Source: JAKLDO01 sp035354435
GTDB lineage: Bacteria > UBP6 > UBA1177
Reading direction: 5' to 3'
DNA length: 14,020 nt
Assembly (NCBI GenBank): GCA_035354435.1
Contig: DAOQAY010000070.1
Location: forward strand, 1-14,020
Shown here: positions 7,747 to 13,394 of the stretch, piece after piece
Numbering within the stretch: the first letter of the stretch is position 1
How the letters are laid out: every line of letters begins with the position of its first letter
Position numbers and translations under genes: made by a program
The notes under the pieces: model-generated
Told to the model about the DNA's origin: nothing
What the model saw: only the letters and a program-made list of their open reading frames with translations
The model's database searches: none

Positions 7747-8430
7747 CTATTTTTTTTCAACAGCAGCAGAATCATATACTACTGTAACTTTTTTTATTAT
7801 GACCGGTTCTACCGGAACATCAGAAAATCCGTTCTTAAGACCGACCTGTCTTCCACCTATTTTATCAACAGTTTCAAAACCTTCCACAACTTTTCCAAAA
7901 ACTGCATAACCGTTGGGCTCCTTGAAATCAGGTTTGGGATCAAGCTGTTTTGCAGCAGACAGTGTGATAAAAAACTGACTCGTTGCACTGTTCGCTTCTC
8001 TTGTCCTTGCCATTGAAATCGCATATTTTTCATGGGAGAAAAGAAGTTTTATGCTCTTTTTTCCCGATTCATCAGTCACCTCTCCAGTTGGAGGCGTTTC
8101 CAGTTTTACCGGAGGTCTGGTCTCTTTCTGAATCATAACTTCATTAAAGCCGCCGCCTTGAATTACAAAACCTTTAACAACTCTGTGAAAAATAAGTCCT
8201 TCATAAAAACCATCTTTTACATACTGCACAAAATTCTTAACAGTTTCAGGCATTCCATTTCCATACAAAGCAACAGTAAAATTACCCTCGCTTGTTTCAA
8301 AAAGAACTTTTTGCGTAACTGCAGCAGGATCGTTTTTTGCAGATCCGCTCTTTGAACATGACAGCATCAAAACAGCAAGTGCAAGCACAATAAAAGAAGC
8401 ATTCAGGAAAAAGCTTTTTCCTGTTTTCAT
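7747..8430 (-). CDS. Cyclophilin-type peptidyl-prolyl isomerase, predicted lipoprotein
   Basis: Envelope foldase of 227 residues. A lysine-containing N-terminus and hydrophobic stretch end at LMLSC (C25), a slightly degenerate lipobox; Ser at +2 favours transfer to the outer membrane if Lol rules apply. The cyclophilin domain (about 41-218) shows FHRVVKGFVIQGG (81-93) with catalytic R83, then ISMAR (138-142), SQFFITL (151-157) and YAVFGKVVEG (175-184). A loop of about 30 residues (105-133) is longer than in small bacterial cyclophilins. The ATG is preceded by GGAGG 5 nt upstream and by a good promoter. It heads the operon with PBP1A and MurJ, so it may fold periplasmic or outer-membrane clients. 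A perfect palindrome covers codons 3-9. Confidence 0.92.
   Translation of the reverse strand: MKTGKSFFLNASFIVLALAVLMLSCSKSGSAKNDPAAVTQKVLFETSEGNFTVALYGNGMPETVKNFVQYVKDGFYEGLIFHRVVKGFVIQGGGFNEVMIQKETRPPVKLETPPTGEVTDESGKKSIKLLFSHEKYAISMARTREANSATSQFFITLSAAKQLDPKPDFKEPNGYAVFGKVVEGFETVDKIGGRQVGLKNGFSDVPVEPVIIKKVTVVYDSAAVEKK
8404..8423. repeat. Perfect 20-bp palindrome at the 5' end of the operon's first gene
   Basis: CAGGAAAAAGCTTTTTCCTG equals its own reverse complement and starts 7 nt inside the PPIase gene (codons 3-9, TGKSFFL). As RNA it could fold to a stem of about 8 bp with a 4-nt loop just after the start codon, where it might affect initiation. As DNA it could bind a dimeric regulator roughly 45 bp downstream of the -10. 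Sixteen of its bases recur at 11095-11110. Confidence 0.6.
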
Positions 8431-8463
8431 ATCAACCTCCGCAAAGAAAAATATCTGTCTGCG

Positions 8464-8492
8464 AATCTATCACAAATCGCCGGTTCTTTCAA
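8464..8492 (-). promoter_or_regulatory. Sigma70-type promoter of the PPIase-queD-rppH-PBP1A-murJ-lpdA operon
   Basis: On the minus strand TTGAAA (8492-8487) is followed after exactly 17 nt by TAGATT (8469-8464), and TGA directly before the -10 makes an extended -10. The expected start of transcription is near 8457, giving a leader of about 27 nt with GGAGG before the ATG. The leader is too short for a riboswitch. The spacing and position support the call; it is not tested. Confidence 0.6.
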
Positions 8493-8539
8493 ACAAATTA
8501 ATGTATGCAAACGATGATCCTTAAAAAAACTTGAAATTT

Positions 8540-8559
8540 ACCTTGTGTTTAAATAAGGT
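8540..8559. repeat. Small inverted repeat in the divergent intergenic region
   Basis: ACCTT (8540-8544) and AAGGT (8555-8559) form 5-bp arms around a 10-nt spacer, between the two divergent promoters. This is the layout of an operator, but arms this short are frequent by chance. The remaining intergenic DNA from 8493 to 8572 shows nothing else I can name. Confidence 0.25.
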
Positions 8560-8572
8560 GTTGGAAGATTTT

Positions 8573-8601
8573 TTGACTGTTTTAAAAATAGATTTTTCAA
8601 T
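8573..8601 (+). promoter_or_regulatory. Candidate promoter of the outer-membrane protein gene
   Basis: TTGACT (8573-8578) and TTCAAT (8596-8601) are separated by 17 nt. The -35 is good and the -10 matches four of six bases. Transcription would begin near 8608, leaving a short leader with GGAGGA (8615-8620) before the ATG at 8625. Confidence 0.4.
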
Positions 8602-8624
8602 TGTTTTGTTAGACGGAGGATTTA

Positions 8625-10091
8625 ATGACTCTCAAAAGAATGTTTTTTTTCCTTATTGCAACAATGTTCGTGCTTCCTCTTTTTATTGTAGCGGAAGATG
8701 ATTTCGAGGACGATGAATTTGGCAGCTTTGAAGATGAAGAAAAAGCAGAACCGTTCGATGCAGAAGAATCAGCCGCAAAAAAGAAAGCCGAAGATAAAGA
8801 GCAGAGCGATGCTGCAATGAGAGATCTTCTCGGTGATGAAGAAAAAGAAGATAAAGCTGATGAACCGGTAAAAGAAGAAAAAAAGGTTGATAAAAAGAAA
8901 AAGAATGATGCTGAATCTACAAATGAAACCCCGAAAAAAGCTAAAGAACCTGTTCAGAAAGGTTTTAAGCCTGTAATTCTTGTAAAAGGCGGATTTACTC
9001 TTATTGGGAATTACAAAGAAAAGTCCACTACTGGTATTGGCACCACTTCCAAAGGTTCGATGTTCGGTTCAGTTGATGAGGGGCTTCTTGGTGCAGAATT
9101 TATCGGCGACCATGTAATTGCAAAAGGAACAATGAATTTAAGAACTAACAATCCTTTGATAAATAAAGGAAATAATCCTCTTGCAAAAATAAACCTTCAT
9201 TCAATTCAAAACGGTGCCGACAATGCTCTTTATGAAATTTATGGCGGGATAAGATTTTTTGATATTTTTGTAAAAGCTGGAAAAATGATTCCAGAATATG
9301 GCTTGATGGATATGTATCAAAATCTCGGAATGGGTTTTTCAACTCCTTTCCTGACAAGAAGCCTTGTCGCTGTTGAAGGTTTCATTCCTGAAACTGATGC
9401 CGGTATTTCTTTCGGTTATAAAGGAACTTTTGCTGAAAAACATACAATTCTTGCAGGACTTATGCTTGGAACAGGAAGTATCGCTTCTGATTTCTGGAAC
9501 ACAGATAAAACAATGGGAATTTACGGTAGGCTTGGTTACATGCATGAATATTTTCAAATTGCTTTCGGAATCCAGCATAAAATGGATTATTATTTCAAAA
9601 CAGTTGCAAAAAAACCAACTTTTACAGGAATCGGTCTTCACTTGAATGTAAGCCCCAAAATCGGAAATCATGAGATTTCAGCTCCGATTACTTTTGACTA
9701 CAACTTATTTGGTCTTATTAAAGGCGGAGTTCAGCAGAAATCAGTAAATGGAATTCTTTTTTCTGCAGCTCCTGGATATGCATATTGTTTTGACAGCGAA
9801 TGGGCTGACAAAATTGCACTTGCAGTAAGATTCGACCTCGTCAAAGGTGTTTATAAAAATGGCGCAACTGATTATCTTGATTATGACAAATATTCATTAG
9901 ACGGAGTAATTTTCAGGATCGGTGCAACCGCTAATTTCTTTGTAAAGGAAATGAAAGGTGTTCACAGTTACGCAGGTGTTACATTCCTTATACAGCCTGA
10001 AAGAAAGATCGTCGGTTCAAAAGGCTCAACTCCTAGTGAATATGATTATGGATTCACAACATTGATGCTTTCAGCCGGCGCTGAAATGTAA
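8625..10091 (+). CDS. Probable outer-membrane beta-barrel protein with acidic/lysine-rich N-terminal linker
   Basis: A 488-residue exported protein that I cannot assign to a named family. A Sec signal peptide covers residues 1-23 (charged start, long Phe/Leu/Val core, cleavage after IVA). Residues 24 to about 112 are almost only Asp, Glu, Lys and Ala, with no hydrophobic strands, and are probably disordered or helical in the periplasm. From about 113 to the end the chain alternates short amphipathic stretches rich in Gly, Tyr, Phe and Thr, with many glycine turns, as in porin-like barrels. It ends in GAEM rather than the terminal Phe common in proteobacterial barrels. GGAGGA lies 4 nt before the ATG, and an intrinsic terminator follows 22 nt after the stop, so it is probably monocistronic. 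A porin or envelope-spanning anchor is inferred from composition only. Confidence 0.75.
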   Translation: MTLKRMFFFLIATMFVLPLFIVAEDDFEDDEFGSFEDEEKAEPFDAEESAAKKKAEDKEQSDAAMRDLLGDEEKEDKADEPVKEEKKVDKKKKNDAESTNETPKKAKEPVQKGFKPVILVKGGFTLIGNYKEKSTTGIGTTSKGSMFGSVDEGLLGAEFIGDHVIAKGTMNLRTNNPLINKGNNPLAKINLHSIQNGADNALYEIYGGIRFFDIFVKAGKMIPEYGLMDMYQNLGMGFSTPFLTRSLVAVEGFIPETDAGISFGYKGTFAEKHTILAGLMLGTGSIASDFWNTDKTMGIYGRLGYMHEYFQIAFGIQHKMDYYFKTVAKKPTFTGIGLHLNVSPKIGNHEISAPITFDYNLFGLIKGGVQQKSVNGILFSAAPGYAYCFDSEWADKIALAVRFDLVKGVYKNGATDYLDYDKYSLDGVIFRIGATANFFVKEMKGVHSYAGVTFLIQPERKIVGSKGSTPSEYDYGFTTLMLSAGAEM

Positions 10092-10113
10092 TTATTTTGC
10101 CAATATTTTTATT

Positions 10114-10140
10114 GGGGAGCTCCGGCTCCCCTTTTTTTTT
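10114..10140 (+). terminator. Rho-independent terminator after the outer-membrane protein gene
   Basis: A 7-bp GC-rich stem (GGGGAGC 10114-10120 with GCTCCCC 10125-10131) closes a TCCG loop and is followed by nine T residues (10132-10140). An upstream arm CCAATA (10100-10105) can pair with TATTGG (10110-10115), which overlaps the first two stem bases, so the two hairpins compete. The A/T-rich 10141-10199 stretch after it shows a possible -10 (TAATAT, 10171-10176) but no convincing -35 for the next gene. Confidence 0.93.
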
Positions 10141-10209
10141 GACTTTTTGTGCTGATTCCTTTAACTTTGTTAATATGTAACTTTGAGGATTAACTTTTCG
10201 GAGGCATTT

Positions 10210-10836
10210 ATGAGAAAATCAGTCTTTTTATTAATTATTATTTCACTTTTATCAACAACGGCTTTTTTTTCATGTTCAAAAGAACAGCCTATTGACAGGA
10301 AACAGCTGGTAGCGGAGCTTGTTGCAAAAGGTGAGTATTCCAAAGCGAAACTTGAGCTTGTAACATTAAGAGGTCTTTATCCTAATGATCAGTCACTTGT
10401 TGACCTTTCAAGACAGTGTGATGAGAAACTTGCAGAAGATCTCTATAAAAAGTATTGGGAAAAAGCTGAGAAATCCGATAATTATGATGGCTGGATAGAA
10501 GCCATGATAAATATTAAAAAGGTGGAAAACATCAATCATGAAACAGTTGACAGCCTGATTAAAAAAGCTGCTGAAAAATGTGTTGATGCCGGAGCAAAGA
10601 AACTTAGTGACGGACTTCTTCTCGGACTTTTGGATAAACTCGTTCAAAGATATCAGGTTATAAGCCCTAATGACAGACTGATGTATATCACCATGTTTGT
10701 TAAAGAAGGAAGATTTCCGCTTAAAGAATGGAAAGATACTTTCACAACAAAATTTCCAGAACTTATGGATCCTGATACCGAAGAATTTGTAGGATGGCCA
10801 AGACCGGAAAAAGCTGAAAAAGAAAAGAAAAAATAG
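10210..10836 (+). CDS. Predicted helical lipoprotein, possibly TPR-like, unknown function
   Basis: A 208-residue exported protein. The ATG at 10210 is chosen because GGAGG (10200-10204) sits 5 nt upstream and the signal peptide then begins properly (MRKSVFLLII); a TTG at 10183 in the same frame would add nine residues without a binding site. The signal ends at AFFSC (C22), a weak lipobox with Phe at -3 and -2 but a clear Cys-Ser-Lys start to the mature chain. Residues 31-75 (AELVAKGEYSKAKLELVTLRGLYPND) look like a TPR hairpin; the rest is helical and charged, ending in a lysine/glutamate tail. It may support the preceding outer-membrane protein, though a terminator separates them. The TAG ends one base before the stop of the convergent thiS-like gene. 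Confidence 0.75.
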   Translation: MRKSVFLLIIISLLSTTAFFSCSKEQPIDRKQLVAELVAKGEYSKAKLELVTLRGLYPNDQSLVDLSRQCDEKLAEDLYKKYWEKAEKSDNYDGWIEAMINIKKVENINHETVDSLIKKAAEKCVDAGAKKLSDGLLLGLLDKLVQRYQVISPNDRLMYITMFVKEGRFPLKEWKDTFTTKFPELMDPDTEEFVGWPRPEKAEKEKKK

Positions 10837-10837
10837 T

Positions 10838-11035
10838 CTACCCGCCACTTACAGGTGAAAAAAAATCAATCGCATCATTTTCATATATCATTTCACGGTT
10901 CCATTTACTTTTAGGTACTATCCTTCCATTTTTTACAACTGCGATATTCTTTAGTTCAACACACAGTTCATTAAGTAATTGTGATATATTTTCAGATCTT
11001 ATTTCTTTTGCCTTTCCACCAATTAAAACGATCAC
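10838..11035 (-). CDS. thiS: ThiS/MoaD-family sulfur carrier protein
   Basis: A 65-residue ubiquitin-fold protein ending in SPVSGG; the terminal Gly-Gly is what a ThiF/MoeB-type enzyme adenylates and thiocarboxylates. The family pattern is visible: a short first strand (MIVLIGGKAKEI), a helix with ISQLLNELCVEL (17-28), then NIAVVKNGRIVPKSKW (30-45) and NDAIDFFSPVSGG (53-65), matching the ThiS layout of an AVxxNGxIVPRxxW core and a DxIEIxxPVGGG tail. The start is GTG (11035) with AGAGG 5 nt upstream, 8 nt after the stop of the preceding gene, so both are co-transcribed. No thiF, thiG, thiH or moa genes lie near, so whether it serves thiamine thiazole, molybdopterin or another thiolation route is open. 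The symbol follows the ThiS-like core, not pathway context. Confidence 0.82.
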   Translation of the reverse strand: MIVLIGGKAKEIRSENISQLLNELCVELKNIAVVKNGRIVPKSKWNREMIYENDAIDFFSPVSGG

Positions 11036-11043
11036 AACAACCT

Positions 11044-11895
11044 CTATTTTATAATATATTCAATCTGATCTCTGGGAACTTTAGGATTTAAAAGCAGGAA
11101 AAAGCTTTTTTTATCTTCGTTTGCAGCAATAATGATGACCCTGTCGTCTTTTTTTATTCCGATATTAGTAAAAAGAAGTATTTTTTCAGTATGACTGAGA
11201 GAGTTTATGTTGTCTCCAGGAACGATCTCCATATACCCCCTTTGAAAACAATCCTTGAACATTGGAAGTGATTTGAGCGGGAATCTGCTTGTCATTGATT
11301 CCTCTTTAAAAACAACAGAGCCGTCTTCTTCAACTTCAAGCATAAAAACCTGTTCAACAACCTCAGCCAATTTCTTTTTTGCAATAGAAGCTGTAGCTGA
11401 CTTGTCTCCGAAAAGTTCTCCACTAACTTCCATCTGTGACACGACGGATGTAAATTTATCAATGTCAAAAAGAAAATGTTTTGCTACTATTTTCTTAAAG
11501 ATAGAATATGGAATATGAAAAAAAGTAGTATTGAATTCAGGAAATATTTTCAGAATACTTTCTTTTATATTAGGAATAAGTGCCGCATTGACGAAACCCA
11601 CAATAATATCCCTGCTTTCCTTTTTAAATGAAATTGGAACCGCAAGATGCCTTGCAATTACATCGGGTGTGAAAAACCTTGTAAAAAAATCATCGGACAT
11701 CGGACCGCGTCCTTCATCGTAAATCACCGGATAGCCGTCCTTTTCATAGAATTTTGCGAGTTTTTTCTCATCGATCATCCCTTTTTGAAGAGCCCGCCAC
11801 AACGGGTCAACCCCTTTTTTCATTGCAAGCATTCTGTTGGCATTTTCTGAAGACAAAACACCTTCCTGAACCATTTTAAGTACTAGATTTCTCAT
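11044..11895 (-). CDS. Stand-alone GspE-N/MshEN-like domain protein, unknown function
   Basis: A 283-residue soluble protein with no signal peptide or membrane segment. Residues 1-60 look like the helical start seen before type II secretion ATPase N-domains (short helices, then KLAKFYEKDGYPVIYD). Residues 66-140 resemble the GspE-N/MshEN core: FTPDVIARHLAVPISFKKESRDIIVGFVNAA matches the usual pattern of a Pro-x-x-x-Ala-x-x-x-x-x-x-Pro core followed by a strand giving Val-Gly-Phe, with an alternating helix after it. No Walker A, Walker B or other ATPase motif follows; the remaining 140 residues form an alpha/beta region I do not recognise (strands near 186-197, 219-225 and 252-258). MshEN domains can bind cyclic-di-GMP, but the canonical RLGxx(A/V/I) repeats are not visible. 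AGAGG lies 8 nt before the ATG and a near-consensus promoter precedes it. The family call is a remote resemblance. Confidence 0.6.
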   Translation of the reverse strand: MRNLVLKMVQEGVLSSENANRMLAMKKGVDPLWRALQKGMIDEKKLAKFYEKDGYPVIYDEGRGPMSDDFFTRFFTPDVIARHLAVPISFKKESRDIIVGFVNAALIPNIKESILKIFPEFNTTFFHIPYSIFKKIVAKHFLFDIDKFTSVVSQMEVSGELFGDKSATASIAKKKLAEVVEQVFMLEVEEDGSVVFKEESMTSRFPLKSLPMFKDCFQRGYMEIVPGDNINSLSHTEKILLFTNIGIKKDDRVIIIAANEDKKSFFLLLNPKVPRDQIEYIIK

Positions 11896-11927
11896 AAGGA
11901 CACCTCTGAAAAAAAATTCAACAGGTG

Positions 11928-11956
11928 ATTATATCCACACTCTGGATTGTTATCAA
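11928..11956 (-). promoter_or_regulatory. Near-consensus promoter of the MshEN-like/thiS unit
   Basis: TTGATA (11956-11951) and a perfect TATAAT (11933-11928) are 17 nt apart on the minus strand. Transcription should start near 11921, giving a leader of about 26 nt. It lies in the 75-nt gap after the yitT-like gene, where I see no terminator, so read-through from upstream may add to expression. Confidence 0.75.
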
Positions 11957-11970
11957 TTAATTTAGCAGAC

Positions 11971-12864
11971 CTAATTCTCCTCAATGGGAAGAAACCCTCT
12001 GCCATAGATCTGATTTGTATCAAAAACCGAAATAAAAGCTTCTGAGTCGACATCTTTCACAAAATCTTGCAAAGCAGCAAGCTCTCTTCTACTCAAAGCT
12101 GTATAAATAACTTTCTTTTCATCCTGTTTAAACATCCCCTGTCCGTAAAAATAAGTTCCGCCGCGACTTAATCTTCTAAGTATAAACTCCCGGATCTCCT
12201 CATGTTTATCTGAAATTACAAAAACAGCTTTTCTGTTATTCCCGCCAAGCAGAATTGCATCAAGCACCTTACCGGTAATATAAATTGTTATAAGTGCATA
12301 GATCGCCAAAGAAAAATCTTTAAATGCTATTACTCCGACAGTCACTATTAAAGAATCTATTAAAATAAGAAGCTGTCCTACAGAAATTTTAGTATATTTG
12401 TGCGCTATCTGAGCAATAATATCGCTTCCTCCGGTAGTCGCTTTGGCTTTAAAAATCAGTGCCAATCCGCTGCCTATCAAAAGCCCGCTCACAATACTTG
12501 CAATAATCATGTCATCCGTCGGTGAGCCCCAATTAAGACTGTTGAAAAGATCAATAAATCCCGAAGTTAGGATGGTTCCCGCAAATGTTTTGACTCCAAA
12601 TCTCGGACCTAAAATAAGAATACCTGCTATAAACAGCGGAATATTAAATACAAGACCGACAGTTCCGGTCGGAAATCCGAAAACATGATGAATAACAATA
12701 GCCGTACCGTAAACTCCGCCGGGAACTATTCTGTGAGGGTCTGCAAAAAAAGAATAACCAGCTGCCATAATTATGGATCCAATTACTATCAGCAGATAAG
12801 ACCTGAACCATCTCCACGAAAAAAGTCTGTCTGTAAAGAACCTTTCCTTTCCTTTAAAAAGCAT
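11971..12864 (-). CDS. YitT family membrane protein (YitT membrane domain plus DUF2179)
   Basis: Inner-membrane protein of 297 residues, the normal length for the family. Residues 20-205 hold about five to six hydrophobic helices including FADPHRIVPGGVYGTAIVI (40-58), with the conserved Pro-Gly-Gly after the first helix, and KATTGGSDIIAQI (141-153). Residues 211-290 form the cytoplasmic DUF2179 domain: RKAVFVIS, then LSRGGTYFYGQGMF, IYTALSRREL and EAFISVFDTNQIYGRGF, all characteristic. No biochemical role is established for most members; a ligand-sensing or transport function is only proposed. GGAG lies 8 nt before the ATG and a strong promoter about 40 nt upstream. It is flanked by genes with their own promoters, so it is probably transcribed alone or reads into the next unit. 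Confidence 0.92.
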   Translation of the reverse strand: MLFKGKERFFTDRLFSWRWFRSYLLIVIGSIIMAAGYSFFADPHRIVPGGVYGTAIVIHHVFGFPTGTVGLVFNIPLFIAGILILGPRFGVKTFAGTILTSGFIDLFNSLNWGSPTDDMIIASIVSGLLIGSGLALIFKAKATTGGSDIIAQIAHKYTKISVGQLLILIDSLIVTVGVIAFKDFSLAIYALITIYITGKVLDAILLGGNNRKAVFVISDKHEEIREFILRRLSRGGTYFYGQGMFKQDEKKVIYTALSRRELAALQDFVKDVDSEAFISVFDTNQIYGRGFLPIEEN

Positions 12865-12904
12865 ATCGCCACTCCATGATAAAACAACCTCTTTACGGGG
12901 CTGG

Positions 12905-12932
12905 AATATACACGATTAAACAACTCTGTCAA
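12905..12932 (-). promoter_or_regulatory. Promoter of the yitT-like gene
   Basis: A perfect TTGACA (12932-12927) is followed after 16 nt by TATATT (12910-12905) on the minus strand, with an expected start near 12898 and a leader of about 33 nt. The rest of 12865-12978 shows no hairpin terminator for the upstream gene. Confidence 0.72.
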
Positions 12933-12978
12933 GCGGCATATTTTAGATTATATTAAGAAACAGAACAAAATTTATCTA

Positions 12979-13308
12979 TTAATCTCTGTCAGTTACATTC
13001 ATTTCAACAAAATCTTTGATCCTTTCAAGTCTTCTGAGCATTCTTTTGTTCTGATAAATGGTTGATTCAAGCTTCTCGTTTTCGGCTTCAAGCTCCAGAA
13101 TTCTTTTATATATATTTTCAAGATTCTGCTTGTAGGCAACATTTCCGTCTTCATCCTTCACTTCTGTAATCTGACCCTTTTCGAGCAGACCTTCAACACA
13201 GTTATCACACAGAACTTCGTTGAACGAACTTATAAAATGCCTTTCATAACATTTTTCAGCAACTTCAACAACGCCACATCTTGAACATCTTCTTGAAAAT
13301 TTAAGCAT
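12979..13308 (-). CDS. Small zinc-ribbon plus coiled-coil protein, unknown function
   Basis: A 109-residue soluble protein. Two CxxC pairs (C8/C11 and C34/C37) form a probable four-cysteine zinc ribbon over residues 5-40; residues 60-101 are a charged heptad-like helix (ENIYKRILELEAENEKLEST onward), so it likely dimerises. The C-terminus is basic then acidic. The start is the ATG at 13308: GGAGG (13315-13319) lies 6 nt upstream, whereas the TTG at 13314 would touch the binding site. It has its own promoter. The layout is found in small regulators and adaptor proteins, but I recognise no family, and neither neighbour suggests a role. Confidence 0.75.
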   Translation of the reverse strand: MLKFSRRCSRCGVVEVAEKCYERHFISSFNEVLCDNCVEGLLEKGQITEVKDEDGNVAYKQNLENIYKRILELEAENEKLESTIYQNKRMLRRLERIKDFVEMNVTDRD

Positions 13309-13314
13309 CGGCAA

Positions 13315-13319
13315 CCTCC
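13315..13319 (-). promoter_or_regulatory. Shine-Dalgarno that decides the zinc-ribbon gene start
   Basis: GGAGG on the minus strand is 6 nt from the ATG at 13308 but directly abuts the TTG at 13314, so the ATG must be used. Confidence 0.8.
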
Positions 13320-13342
13320 AAAATAATATAATTTACTTGCTT

Positions 13343-13370
13343 ATTATAAAATAGGAGTGCGATTTGTAAA
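13343..13370 (-). promoter_or_regulatory. Promoter of the zinc-ribbon gene
   Basis: TTTACA (13370-13365) and a perfect TATAAT (13348-13343) are 16 nt apart on the minus strand; transcription should start near 13336. It lies just after the stop of the AgmX-like gene, with no hairpin terminator visible between. Confidence 0.65.
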
Positions 13371-13394
13371 GGAATTTATGAATCACGGGTCCGG

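Noticed and set aside
8431..8457. preQ1 riboswitch ahead of the queD operon
   Set aside because: The predicted leader is only about 27 nt and the first gene is the PPIase; no preQ1-type stem or A-rich tail is visible.
10183..10209. Nine-residue longer form of the lipoprotein starting at TTG 10183
   Set aside because: It has no ribosome binding site and puts extra residues before a signal peptide that begins properly at the ATG 10210, which has GGAGG 5 nt upstream.
13309..13314. TTG start for the zinc-ribbon gene
   Set aside because: It would abut the GGAGG with no spacer; the ATG at 13308 is ideally spaced.
13371..13394. Possible terminator after the AgmX-like gene
   Set aside because: The GGGTCC/GGTCAC region does not form a continuous GC stem and no T-run follows on the minus strand.
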